Part shown: in pieces, positions 11,588-22,900 of the stretch
How positions within the stretch are numbered: the first letter of the stretch is position 1
Layout of the letters: each line of letters begins with the position of its first letter
Origin: Ooceraea biroi
Taxonomy: Eukaryota > Arthropoda > Insecta > Hymenoptera > Formicidae
Reading direction: 5' to 3'
NCBI RefSeq assembly: GCF_003672135.1
Contig: NC_039507.1
Span: 15,306,278 to 15,370,277, forward strand
Length of the DNA: 64,000 bases
The notes under the pieces: model-generated
What the model saw: the letters and a program-made list of their open reading frames with translations, nothing else
What the model was told of the DNA's origin: nothing
Database searches by the model: none
Translations under genes and position numbers: made by a program

Positions 11588-12495
11588 TAATCTTGAACCG
11601 ATAAACGAGTGACCAGTAATCGTCATCTGTTGATGTGTAAATCTTTAGTAGTATTACGTTCTTCTCTCTATGTCATGTATATGTTGTAGGATAATAGGTT
11701 CGTGCAGGAAAATAGATTTTGACTAGATGCTATCTGCCTGGTCAAATGGCTCGTGTCTCTTTATTAAGACTTTTCGTAGTCAAATGCTATTTTCCTAGGC
11801 AAATAGCATTTTTCGGTACGCTTTTTAAGAAAATGCTATTTGCTAGCATTTGGACACAAATAAAATGTCAGTCAGCATTTGTCTAGTCAGAAGTTATTTT
11901 CGTGCACGAACTTATTCTACACATATACACTCTCTCTTTAAACACACTCTGTAAACACTCACTCTCCTATCATATGAAACTTGTTTTATTTGTTAACAAA
12001 CTAAATTAATAGAAGTCTGAACAATTACTTTCGATGATCGCATATTGAGAATAATATTACTTGCCCAAATATTACATACATTTATTATATATGCAGCACA
12101 TGTAGACGCATCTGAATAATAGAAATTACTTTATGAAAATTGGCAAAAAATTGTATAATTTTTTTCAATATTTTGCATATAGATGTTTGGATACGTATGA
12201 CATAAAATTGTTATGCCATTTCGTTATATATTTCTTGTAGATTATAGCAAAATTTTATATAGACACTTAAGAATCTCTGTTTTGCGTTTTTGTAACATGT
12301 ACTTGTTAGTTTATTTCATGAAAGATAAAGAAATTCAAGAATTTCAACACTATATGATTTATATGTCACATTCTGCTGTATATTATTCCATAATTTTGTA
12401 TTTAGTTTCCTTTCTTGTAATAATGTAAGATTAACTAATTGTTTTAATTTATCTTTTTTCAAGAGGGAGTGCTGTAATACATATTATACAATAAA
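11588..12495 (+). other. RBM39: RBM39 3' UTR with likely poly(A) signal
   Basis: The untranslated region follows the TGA. AATAAA occurs at 12490-12495 in an A-rich context and is the best candidate for the distal poly(A) signal. An earlier AATAAA lies inside the inverted-repeat element near 11859. The real cleavage site cannot be read from sequence alone. Confidence 0.45.
11686..11920. repeat. 235-bp inverted-repeat (MITE-like) element in the RBM39 3' UTR
   Basis: The left end reads GTAGGATAATAGGTTCGTGC and the right end, reversed, GTAGAATAAGTTCGTGCACG. The match continues imperfectly through GAAAATA and TGACTAGA. Inside lies a second, perfect stem AAATGCTATTT (11782-11792) with AAATAGCATTT (11801-11811), and the ATGCTATTTGC motif recurs again at about 11832. 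The whole can fold into a long bulged hairpin. No transposase is present; the family is unknown to me. Confidence 0.6.
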
Positions 12496-14039
12496 ATATT
12501 GCAAAATTAGAAAAAAAGATTTATATTATCATAACTCGATTCTTTGAAATTGAATGTTTTACATTTCATGAAATAATATAAATATTGAAATTACAAGATG
12601 GCAGTTAAAGGACACGTATACATAAAACAAATGACAAGTTTAAAGTGTTAATAATTACGATGTTGCACACGGGAGCACTTTACCAAGGAACAAACATCGC
12701 ATTTGTATTTCTAAATTACAGATATAAATATTTATTGATGCGGCGAGAGAATATTTTACTTATATCAATATGCCATAGTTGCAAATATCTGCAATATAGC
12801 ATGACATTTTGAAATATGTTTTAATGGAATTCATTAATTCGTAACAATATAAATGTGTACAATGTTAAAGAAAAAAAGTGACAACCTTAATCTTCTCATC
12901 TTTCCTAATCTACTTAATTTACGCTTACTATATGAGAAACATTTAAATATTTAAAAAATAAAAATTACTGTTGCCGTATTTACTATAGTATCGCCTATTT
13001 ATTTAATTCTCATTCCTGTCATTTTTAGGTCATACTATTAGATTATATTTACGAAATAAACAAAAATTTAGTTTTATTAAAATCTATTCTACTTTTATCC
13101 GAAACTATAAAATATTAAAATTTCTATAACCATTTTTTTCTTTATTTAGAACTTCTGTGATTATATCAAGGAAGAAAGGATTAGGAATAGCAAGAGCTGC
13201 TTCAAGCACATTTATTATATTGTTACGGAAATGGAAATAACTATGAGTGATAAAACAAATCTCTAAATTATTAAAAATTTTTCCATTGAATGATTATTTC
13301 GCAATTTTACGATAAAATACTTGTATTAGAAATAATTTAGATGATATTCTGTATTAGAATAAGATATAAACACGATTTTAATAAAAGCTATTGTGATCAA
13401 AATGTGAAATATATAATTCTTATATGCACGCATGTACATATATACATACATACATATATACAATGTGTTTTTCTCCAACTTTAATATTTAGAATATCTCG
13501 GTTGCTGTTTATGATTTGAAACAAAGTCAAAAGAGAAAATTGTTTGACTCAAAGGGACAAATATTCTCACTAGCAAGAATCTTCGAAGTTATCGCCATTT
13601 TTTTTATAAACGGGACAAACTTATTATCAATAACTCAATAATGTAACTCTTAAAAAATAAATTTGTTATGTGGAATATGTTAATCTCCAAATAATTGAAC
13701 AAGAAAAAATATCTTTGTCTAGAAAAGAAGGAATAAATATAATGTTCATGTTTCATATTTCAGTAAATATGAAACCTGCTCTAAATGCCTCCTTCAGTAC
13801 AAATACGACACGATGACGACACATCAATCGGAATTAATGTGACGGTATAAAAAAATATTTGAATAATTTTTTTCAGTAAAAGGCAAGTAATTAAATAATG
13901 GTGCGCAGAATATTCCAATAACGTCATCAGAGTCTTTATACTTAAAAGTTACAAATTCTTTGCCTATGTTATTGTACATACATTTAATCATCATGTGCTT
14001 AATAAGCAAGATAATGTCACATAGTAATTCCAATATTTA
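12496..14039. other. Intergenic region between convergent RBM39 and PDE12
   Basis: AT-rich, with a short TACA/TATA run at about 13430-13460. It probably contains the PDE12 3' UTR. On the minus strand an AATAAA (14036-14041) overlaps the PDE12 stop codon. No gene is seen. Confidence 0.5.
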
Positions 14040-16852
14040 TTATCCTTTCAATTTTAAATCAGCGCACAAGGATATATGATCACTGGGAAAGACGACGGAT
14101 GGTAAACCAGTATGAAGAGTGAGCTCCTCTTTACTAGGCATCGGGACTACCTGCTCCACTTCGAACTTGTCCTTCTCGTAGAATATATAGTCTAGACAAT
14201 CGGAGAATTCGGGCGTATAGTTTGTATATTCAGGCGTGCCGCATGCGCTAGACATACGAAGATCCTGCGTTAGAGATATGTCTTTTATAGCTTCCTCGGT
14301 ATCTGAAACAGAAATCTTATTGTTATTTTAGAAAATATACCAGTATATGTAATCATCTACAAAAATTACTATATGAATATGTAAAGTATATGCAAAAAAG
14401 CAAGCAACAGAATTAAAGAAGAAAGTTCCTTAAATTAAATTGGCTACGTGAGAAAAGTCACTCACTACTTCTCCAATCTTCGCACGTTTCCGGAACGTAA
14501 TTTTCGGTCATTAGCCGATAAATGCCGCATTCTGGTACGCTGTTGAAGTCTCCGCTTAGTATCACGCTTACGTTACACTCAGGATTCTGCGAATATAATT
14601 TTCAGCGTAGTTATCAATAAATTCTATCGTACTAAATCATAATAAATTATATAATCGGTATTTTTGCATTTACCTCTTCTAACGTTTTCTTTGCCACTTC
14701 GTGTACATATGTAATTGCGTAATATCCTTGCAGTAAACGTATGTGATCCGCATCAGGTTTGAAATATAAATGTGTGTTGCCAACAATCAAAATTTCAGAT
14801 GGCTGCTCTTTTGATCGTAATATTGTGACCTAATTCAATGCTAAACTTTATTTTTTTCACTCCATAATTGGGATATTAACACGTTGACAATGAGGTTTAT
14901 ATATAGGTCTTACCATGTCCAGTAAATGTACACTGTTGTGTTCACATGCTTATGCTATTTAAATTTCTTTAGGAAACAGAGTTAATTTGTTAAAAGTGCT
15001 TTAAATAAGTGATCTGTGACGGCTGTGACGTCTCTACTTCTATCACCAGTGACTCACATGGTAGTCAACATGTTAATATTGATATCAGAAAAATTATATA
15101 TATATGATTACCTGAATAGTTGTGTTTCTTTTCAAAAATCTTTCCTTCGTTTTCTCATTGTTAATTTTGGACCAAACAGTGGCAAATCTGGGAACGTCAG
15201 TATTCTGAGCCATTACGTTAAATTGAAATCCTAACTTTTCGAATCTCTCTTGATTGAAAAATGTAGCGAGTCCTTCACTAATCTCGTTCTTTGTGACGAA
15301 CACACCGTCATAATTCAACGTACATAGAGATGACAACAAATCACGCTCATATACTGTCCTATCTACTTCTTGCAGACAAATTATATCGCTATTAAATCCT
15401 GCAAAATGCAAAATTATACTAATTATTAAAATAAAATATTTTAAACTAATAAAAAGCTATCGTACTTCGTATTACTTCAAAATTTAATAAATTAATACCT
15501 TATTAATACTTTAATTGCAAATTTTGAAGATGGGAAATCAATCTTGACTTAATCATATACATATAACTATTAAGATCGTCAATTTCACATTTTTAAAATT
15601 TGTCAAGTAACCATTCTATTATAACATAACAAAATATAAAAAAATACTTCTCATATAAAATGAAATGATTTACATAGTTTCGGTGCCTACCAATTATCTC
15701 TTTCAATATCAACTGCTTTCTGTAGTCCATGTCTAATGCATACGATGGACAATATGGGTACAACACATCCTTTGAAAACTCAGAATCGGCGTATATATCA
15801 GCCAATAGATTATAACACATTATTCTGAAACTAAATTAACTTTTTTTGGCTATAATTCAAACTGATATATCTAATGTTGCTGGTTGCTAATATCACGAGA
15901 ATACCTTCTGCCAGACAATCTATTCTTTGTAAATTGGTGCCGAATATCGAAGGGACACTGTCCAGGACCAGGCTCTACAATGTTCTTCGATTCTACTTCT
16001 ATACTACAACCATGATCTGACTCATTCCATGGTTCACAGCTAAGTTTTAAATTGCAACCAATGTCAGATACGTTTGGTATATACAGATATCCATTGCCTA
16101 CATGAGTCCATAAGCTTGGCTTTTTATTAACAGCATCATTTTTGTACCAGTTGAATATTGATCGTTTCTTGTCAGTGTACAATGACTCAAATTTGACTGG
16201 ATAAGTCGGAAAACCCACTAGCATACTTGACGACAATGAAATATTGACAACGTGAGGTGCGTTTCGTTTTACTAAGAACGTTTTTTCGAAAATAATCAGT
16301 TTGAGCACCGCTGAATCCCGTAGAAAACTCTCACAGGGCATTTCGCCATCTATCTTGGCATCATCCTTGAGGAGCATGATCTTGCCAGTTTGTACATTGT
16401 CGCATGGCAAAGTAGCTATATCCGAAGCATCGTCATTCTTCCTTTTCTTATTCTTCTTTTCTATCTGGAAAAAAGAAGCATTATTTTTTTAAACATATCT
16501 TTGTGCATCATTCACATTATTTATAAATTCTAATTCTCATTCAACTTGTATATGTTTGTCTCACCTTTTTATTTATAATCTTGCAAATATTCGCATCAAC
16601 TCTGATGAGAAATTTGTTTATGCTCTCCGTGATTTGTCTGGAGAAGTTGAACCGACGGTCAATCATCATTGTCTCATCCATATAACGAAACGAAATATCA
16701 AAAACATCACTGCCTTCCTCGTAGCGAAGAAATGCCTCATTCATTTTCAGAATGTATCGCGGTTGCAAATCTCTACGAAATGGTGTGAAAAGCAACGTAG
16801 TAGCTTTGTAACTTCTGTGCACGAACAATCTAGCCACAAATACACTTTGCAT
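14040..16852 (-). CDS. PDE12: PDE12, 2',5'-phosphodiesterase 12 / mitochondrial poly(A) deadenylase (complete, 7 exons, 602 aa)
   Basis: Exons in gene order are 16565-16852, 15905-16464, 15691-15824, 15112-15398, 14674-14829, 14466-14586 and 14040-14302. All have GT..AG borders with consistent phases, 1809 nt in total; human PDE12 is about the same length. PDE12 is an Mg-dependent EEP-family nuclease of the mitochondrial matrix that removes poly(A) from mitochondrial RNAs and degrades 2-5A. The start at 16850-16852 gives MQSVFVARLFVHRSYK, a basic, acid-free presequence as expected for import. The N-terminal domain ends in GPGQCPFDIRHQFTK. The nuclease domain shows YNLLADIYAD, LYPYCPSYALDMDYRKQL, CLQEVDR (E338, metal ligand), GNTHLYF, SGDFNS (D488, N490) and FPSDHISL (H591, general base). 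An in-frame TTG lies 24 nt upstream, but no ATG. The gene is tail to tail with RBM39. Confidence 0.95.
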
Positions 16853-17679
16853 TATACTCGTCCACTGTTTAGTCAACCTAAAGGTACAACATAGTCGTAT
16901 TAAGCAAACATTTCATTAATTTGTTTAAAATCAAATAAGCGACATGTAAGAAATATTTTATTTCAAATTCTTTTAACAAATTTAACTGAGATATTTAGGT
17001 AACTTCAAGTATTTCATAAATTTTTGTGATTCAGTATTTTATTTGAAAAATGCTCACTTTTAAAGCGTAAGAGTTTATATGATGTTTATTTCGTACAAGT
17101 TCTCATTTTAAAATTGTAAGAAACAAAAGTTTCGTGGAGAGAAAATATATAACTTTGAGGTTATGATACCTCCGCGGTATCTTCTGAAGCACGTGTCAAT
17201 GCACAATCGGCAAGATACATATCGATGTTTATCGACAAATTGTTATATGTATTTCTATCATCATTCTGGAGCCGGAGTAACGTTTTCGGAAATTTATCGG
17301 GAATGTAACAATCTTCAGTTTGCAATCACCGGTATTATAACAAAAAATTAATAGGCTTTTTTATATAGGTTATTATGAAATGTTGTTAGATGGCGCCATA
17401 AGGTTGAAAGAATTGTGAGAATTTTAGCTGAAGAAGAGAAAATGGAATCACAAATAAAAAACGAATTGTACGAAATAAATAGAATTTACATTAAGATTGA
17501 CAAATTCTTTATTTTGGGACCTTTTACAGTTTTGCAAAAATTTGTTCTTAGTTTTTCGTGTTAAAGAAATAATCATATAATATAAATTAATTGTTTGTTT
17601 TCTTCATTTTATCATATTCTTCTAATTTTGTATATCTTCCTCATTTTCTCTATGTATCTCTTCACGTTTCTTTTTTATT
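16853..17679. other. Intergenic region upstream of PDE12
   Basis: It should contain the PDE12 promoter and 5' UTR and the 3' flank of the Lys/Glu-rich gene. A 62-codon plus-strand frame at 17163-17351 has no recognisable similarity and no splice partners that I could find. Confidence 0.4.
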
Positions 17680-18308
17680 TTATTTCTTCGCATTTTCTAA
17701 TTTCGATTCTTTATGGTTTTCTAATTCCTTGCACTTTTCTGATTCTATTTCTTCACAATTTTTTGATTTTAATTCTTCATCCTTTTTTGATGATTGCGTT
17801 TCTTCATACTTCTCTGATTCCGTTTTTTCAAATTTCTCTACTTTTGCTTTTTCATATTTTTCTGATCTTGTTTCATGTTCTTTTGATTTTGTGTCTTTGC
17901 ACTTTTCTGATTTTGTTTCATCGTGTGCTTCAAATTTGTCTTCTTCATCTTTTTCTAATTTTGTCTCACCATGTTTTGCAAAAGCCACTTCTTCTACTTT
18001 AGACTTTCCATCATAATTTTGTCTAAACGATTTCTTCTTTTTTTCTTTCAATTGTTCTGCTCTTGTTAGATATTTAACAGTCACACATGTTGGTACTTTT
18101 CTTTTAATTAACTGTAAACATCTTTAATTAATATATTAAAGTTTAATAATTGTTGTCATACAAATAACAAATACAATAACTAACCATACGAGGTAATATT
18201 TTCTTTGTCGCAATTTTTGTCGCAACTACCTTATCCCAAAGTTGCCTTTCTTGCAACCAAATCCGCTGGTAGTCATTTGCAAGTAGTCGTTCTATACGAG
18301 GAGATTCT
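17680..18308 (-). CDS. Unrecognised Lys/Glu-rich protein, last two exons (5' end not found)
   Basis: Two exons on the minus strand join in frame: 18185-18308 and 17680-18111. The acceptor of the first reads TTTATTTATGCAG. The intron between them starts ATG|GTTAGT and ends TTTACAG. The first gives ESPRIERLLANDYQRIWLQE and on to LPRM; the second begins LIKRKVPTCVTVKYLTRAEQ. That part looks like a conserved globular or helical piece, rich in W, R and K. The last 110 or so residues are a repetitive charged tail built on variants of 'KxEKxEE', likely coiled or disordered, ending at TAA 17680-17682, with an AATAAA overlapping the stop. The first exon starts in phase 2, so at least one upstream coding exon is missing. 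I do not recognise the family. It could be a mitochondrial or nucleolar accessory protein, but nothing here proves it. Confidence 0.55.
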
Positions 18309-18682
18309 CTGCATAAATAAACAATAAGTAAAACTATTGTTTTATATGATAGTATTATTATACTTATCGCATATAAATATTATATAACAATAAAGATTAT
18401 TATAACAAAACACGAGAATATAATAAATATAATAAAATCATACGTGTTATTTCTTTTCAAAATTAATAGAGAAATAATTTAAGATAAATTTAAAGTAAGG
18501 AAACATTCGATTCATTGAAAATTGAAGCAATTTCTTCTACTAGCATGTATATTAGTATACATACACACACATATATTCCAATTTGCATAAAAATAATTTA
18601 TCTAATAAATTTCTTTCTTTTACCGTACTTTTCTTAAAATTGTCATTTGTTGAACTTTTATTAATATTTGTTATATGATTAA
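18309..18682. other. Intron or 5' flank of the Lys/Glu-rich gene
   Basis: AT-rich sequence with a short CA run at about 18560-18570. No exon was recognised. It ends at the TTAA (18679-18682) where the piggyBac-like element begins. Confidence 0.4.
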
Positions 18683-19567
18683 CCCTTTGCCTGTAAACGT
18701 TTTTATGGCACCTTTATCCTGTAAACGGGGGTCATTTACGTCCACCTCATTAAAAAATAGGTTAAACTGTTTTAAAAAATCTGAAACAATTCGTATAGTT
18801 ATATTGACTCTTCTATTTTGTAAATAAATCGGAAAACCAAGTAAAAAATAGTTTGTTTAAACAATGTGTTTATGTAAACAAAGTAAAACACGGAAAACGT
18901 ACTATTTTGTTTAAAAAATTATAATTTGGGGACAAATTATCGAAATAAAAAAAATCAAACGGGAAATTAAAGCGTAAGGATAATACTTTCAATAAAAAAA
19001 TATTGCAATATGGCACGATAAAAACAAAAGCTTAATTTTTGAGCATGAAAAAAGCATTTTTAAAACATTTGTTTAAGCATGCAAATACAAGTACAAGAAA
19101 ATCAATACTTTTTTATTTTAATGTTATTTTATTCACACAAATAGTTTGAGTAAAGAATATTTACATATAAAAATTGTTGATATGAGAAAAAATAATTATT
19201 AAAATAATTATGTTTTACTGCTAAAAAGTGTACTTACACTAAAAATTTTGTCTTGAAACTTATTTTCTAATAATATATATTACAAATCTTTATAAAAAAT
19301 GTAAAAAGAGTTGATGAAAAAGTCACTCACCTACACACTTGGTATACGTTAACTGTAAACGGGGGTCGTTTACGTCCAGACGCAATTCGAACTGCTTGCT
19401 GTACTGGCTGTATGTGGACTAAGCTTACTAAACTTGGGGAGTGTGTACACTGTCTGGATACAATTTTACACGACATAGTCCAAGGCGGCTCCCTTCCTCC
19501 GTTTTTAAGGTACCGAAGATAGTCGCTTTCGGCCGGACACAAACGACCCCCGTTTACAGGCAAAGGG
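18683..19567. mobile_element. piggyBac-like non-autonomous element, 885 bp, TTAA target duplication
   Basis: Both ends are the perfect 17-bp inverted repeat CCCTTTGCCTGTAAACG, flanked by TTAA at 18679-18682 and 19568-19571. TTAA duplication and CCC..GGG termini are hallmarks of the piggyBac superfamily. A subterminal motif, TGTAAACGGGGGTC followed by RTTTACGTCC, occurs near 18719 and 19353 in the same orientation, and in inverted form at the right end (about 19535-19558). The interior is AT-rich with no transposase. An 82-codon minus-strand frame at 19327-19575 starts outside the element and crosses its right end; I do not treat it as a gene. It lies upstream of the Lys/Glu-rich exons, possibly in their intron. 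Confidence 0.85.
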
Positions 19568-19720
19568 TTAAACATATTCTTATCTATTCGTTTATGTTAC
19601 ATCTTAAATTTCTTCATTTCTTTTGGACTTTTCAAAAGTTCTTTTGGATGTGCTTTTTATTTTTCCAGACGTAATAAATATATTTTTTTATCTTTATTTT
19701 ATCTTTATTTATATTTTATC

Positions 19721-19849
19721 TTACTTTTCGTAAGATGGTATGAATACTTTTGCCGCCGTATATTTCGAAGACACGATGTTATCCGGTATCTTGCGGGGTA
19801 CCGCGGGCGCCCACGCTTTCGGGCGCACGTCCGTCGCGTTCATGCGCAT
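19721..19849 (-). other. Possible short coding segment (42 codons from ATG), unidentified
   Basis: In a GC-rich patch beside the piggyBac-like element, the minus strand reads MRMNATDVRPKAWAPAVPRK and on to a TAA at 19721-19723. The frame stays open upstream to about 19968 without another ATG, so it might be a terminal exon with an acceptor near there. G/C at third positions suggests coding, but the plus strand is also open across the same patch (19740-19982), so the strand is uncertain. No family was recognised. Confidence 0.2.
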
Positions 19850-19982
19850 ACCCTTAAAACCGCTTTCGATATACGTATCGATGTACGCGATGTGCGCACG
19901 AGAACGTGATTTTAACGGTTTCGCGCAATCTTTTCCGAATTTGGCAAATCCTCGCGAAGGTTATCGCAAACGTGGAGAATGA

Positions 19983-22900
19983 GGACAAACGTGACAAATA
20001 CGAATCGAAAATATCAAAATACATGGTTGCCGAATAATGTAAGTAATTTCAGACGATATATTTTTCCGATGAAGTATTCGTTGAGTAATATGATGCAAAT
20101 GGCGAATTTGCGCGGATAAGATGACATTATTGAAACCATGCAATCCTCTATAATTCTCACAATAATGTAAAATAATTCTCCTTTCATGTGTATGTGCTTT
20201 ACGAATTATTTACGCATTTTTACACAAGTGTTTTTATCTCAGGTTTAAATAAATCAGTAATATCATCGGCTCCGCTCGTCGCTGATCCTTTTTGGATCTC
20301 TCAATTTGCAACCGACTTGCAATTATCCCGCATTATCACGCTAATTATAAAAATAGTGTGGCGAGTGGATTAGTCGATGTAATAAGAGCGAGTTTGACTG
20401 GGTTCAGATTGCGTTGGCCGTGAATACCGATTATTAATCTCGGAGCTTAACACTTGCACGCATGAGCGTGCACGGATCTCGCATTCGTCCTACAATTTAA
20501 TGCCCTTTTATTAGGAGTTTTTTAATGCCAATCTTGTTCGTATTTCTTCACTGATACGACGCCGGTACTCGTCGTGATATGATGCATAACATGAGCAAGA
20601 CATGATGTAAATCTGAAACACGTTTCATAATGCGCAAATCAGGATAATCACGACATTTTCCGCTGATACAATTGACAGCTGCCGTTTGATAATCATGTCA
20701 CGTGATACGTATTACATAACTACTTGTGGCTTTTAATTTCATGATTTATACAGATACATGTGCGTATAATACAATAGATAGAAATAATCTGGATATTTCC
20801 TATTTAAATTAATAATGATTAAATAACAGACATATTAATATATCAATATTAATTAATAGTAAATAGTTTATTTAATAGTAAACAATTATTGTTATTAAAT
20901 AATAATAAGATACGTCTATAATTTAACAGAGAACAAAATCACAAAGCAAAAGTCTCTTTCTTTCTCTCTTCGATCGGGTTTCGGAAATTAATCAATTAAG
21001 TTCTCCGCATTTGTCCGATTAGCATTGCAAATTGTCACTTCTCGGTCACCTAAATAACACGTTTCGACCGCATAAGTCCTCGCACATAATTTTTGCCATT
21101 TTGCACTTATATAATTATAGCTGCCTTCTCGAGAAAGTTTGCGAAATCGCTGGGGACGAAACCGAAAGTGGTCCGAAAGTGTTGAAAAATAAAGAAGGAA
21201 AAAGAGGTGACAGAGACAGAGATTCAGACGACAAATGCAAAATCGATACAATCACGAAGGACAGTCGTGTTCATGCTAATGAATTTTTTCATTCTGCATT
21301 GATGCTAATCGCCGTTATATGCGTATTACATGTGATATTGCGTGTCACGCATATGCGTGCGCCTTTATTAAGTCATTTAGCCAAGCCACACCCGCAGAAT
21401 CAGGGACGATCTTCAAGTTTGATATTTTCGTCTCGCCATCCAAATCCCACAAGTTGAATCGATCGTATTATAAGAGTGGAAAAAATATTTATAACAGTTT
21501 TAAATTTATTTACTATGATGACCGATTTTTGTAAAATATTTTGAAGATTTTTTATTATTATATTTGTTGCGGAAGCATTTTTTGCAGAACTAAACATTAT
21601 TTTTAAAAAAGAATTGTATTATTAATTATATTAAGAAGAATTACATATATGCTTATTTTGATAATTTTACAAATGTCCTAATCCTTTTGTCTATATTCTT
21701 TTGTTCTACACATAGAAGTTATCATCATCATGATCGAAATATTATTATATTGTATTTACGCAAACGCATAGTTGGTGTTTCTCTTAATTTATCGCGACGT
21801 CGGAATCGCGAAGAGATTTCTCGGCATAATTGCATTTGCGCTCGGCTTTAATCGCTCGCGCTTCTTAATTGACTTTTTTTTATCAGTTTTAATCGGATTG
21901 CACAATATTGCTTTCCGCTACGCAGGTCTTTCACGTACGTACGCACGCACCCACGAAATTTGCATAAAGGATATCATGTTCCATGGCCGGAATAATCTGG
22001 CCCACGGCCTGTATAATCCCGGCGACTTTCTGGCGGCCGTCGCGTCGTACGATCGCGCTTTGTAACAAATCTGATATGTAAAACGGAATTTTCGATTGGC
22101 CTCGCGCTTTCAACGCAGGTAAATTTTGCATTTCAAATATCTGAGTCAATATCAGAATAAGCTTGATGGTAGCTTATAGTCTGTCCGTTGTCATGTCACA
22201 TAAGACAACGACATTATCATTGATCTCAGTTACTCTATAAAAGAAAATAAAATTTAAAACTTTTACGATTTATTTCTCTACACTCATCATATCATAAATA
22301 TCACTATTACAAATAGAAACTTCTAACACTTTCATTTTCTATTAATAATTGTTAACAGTTATTAATTTTGTAAAACTATGTGAAGAGAAAAAGAAATAAA
22401 AACAAAGAAATTTACTTGCAACGGTTTTTGTAACAAAATGCTGCAGCTTGTATGTCCGGTATTTTTACTTATTATTTTGATCAAACAGTCACAGGTGATG
22501 CTGAATAACGTGCATCATAATTCAGATCATGAGAGAGCACAAATTAAGAACAGATTTATTTTAAGTATACGTTTCGTTTTACGGACGGCGCGTGTAAGAG
22601 GCCCCAAAGAAAATCGAAAGTTCGCCAGTGTGCGCGATGCGGCGCCAGCTGAACTTCAGAGATTGGAGGGCCCACTGGGTGAGAAGGACGATGGGTTACG
22701 TGATTTGGCAAATTGCTCATATCTGTTTAATTAATGGGAAAATATATCGGGCGTCGTACAGGTGCGACTGCACTCGCGTCCCAGCCTGGGCAGATGCGTC
22801 GCGCGTCCGGCATTTTTTATTTACTTTTGCCATTTAAAGTGCCGTGATTATGGCAAAGCGAAAATCTGGGTCGGAGAAACTTCGGTTGCTCTCATTTTCA

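Noticed and set aside
17591..18016. 141-codon plus-strand frame rich in Ser/Phe
   Set aside because: It is the antisense of the Lys/Glu-rich exon, whose minus-strand frame is supported by splice sites and a joined upstream exon.
21032..21457. Plus-strand frame with a charged stretch (KNKEGKRGDRDRDSDD)
   Set aside because: No splice partners, no family resemblance and an opposing frame on the other strand; composition alone is not enough.
22438..22734. Plus-strand frame ending in a GC-rich stretch followed by G|GTGAGA
   Set aside because: The donor-like site made me consider an exon, but I found no convincing acceptor or in-frame continuation and no recognisable domain.
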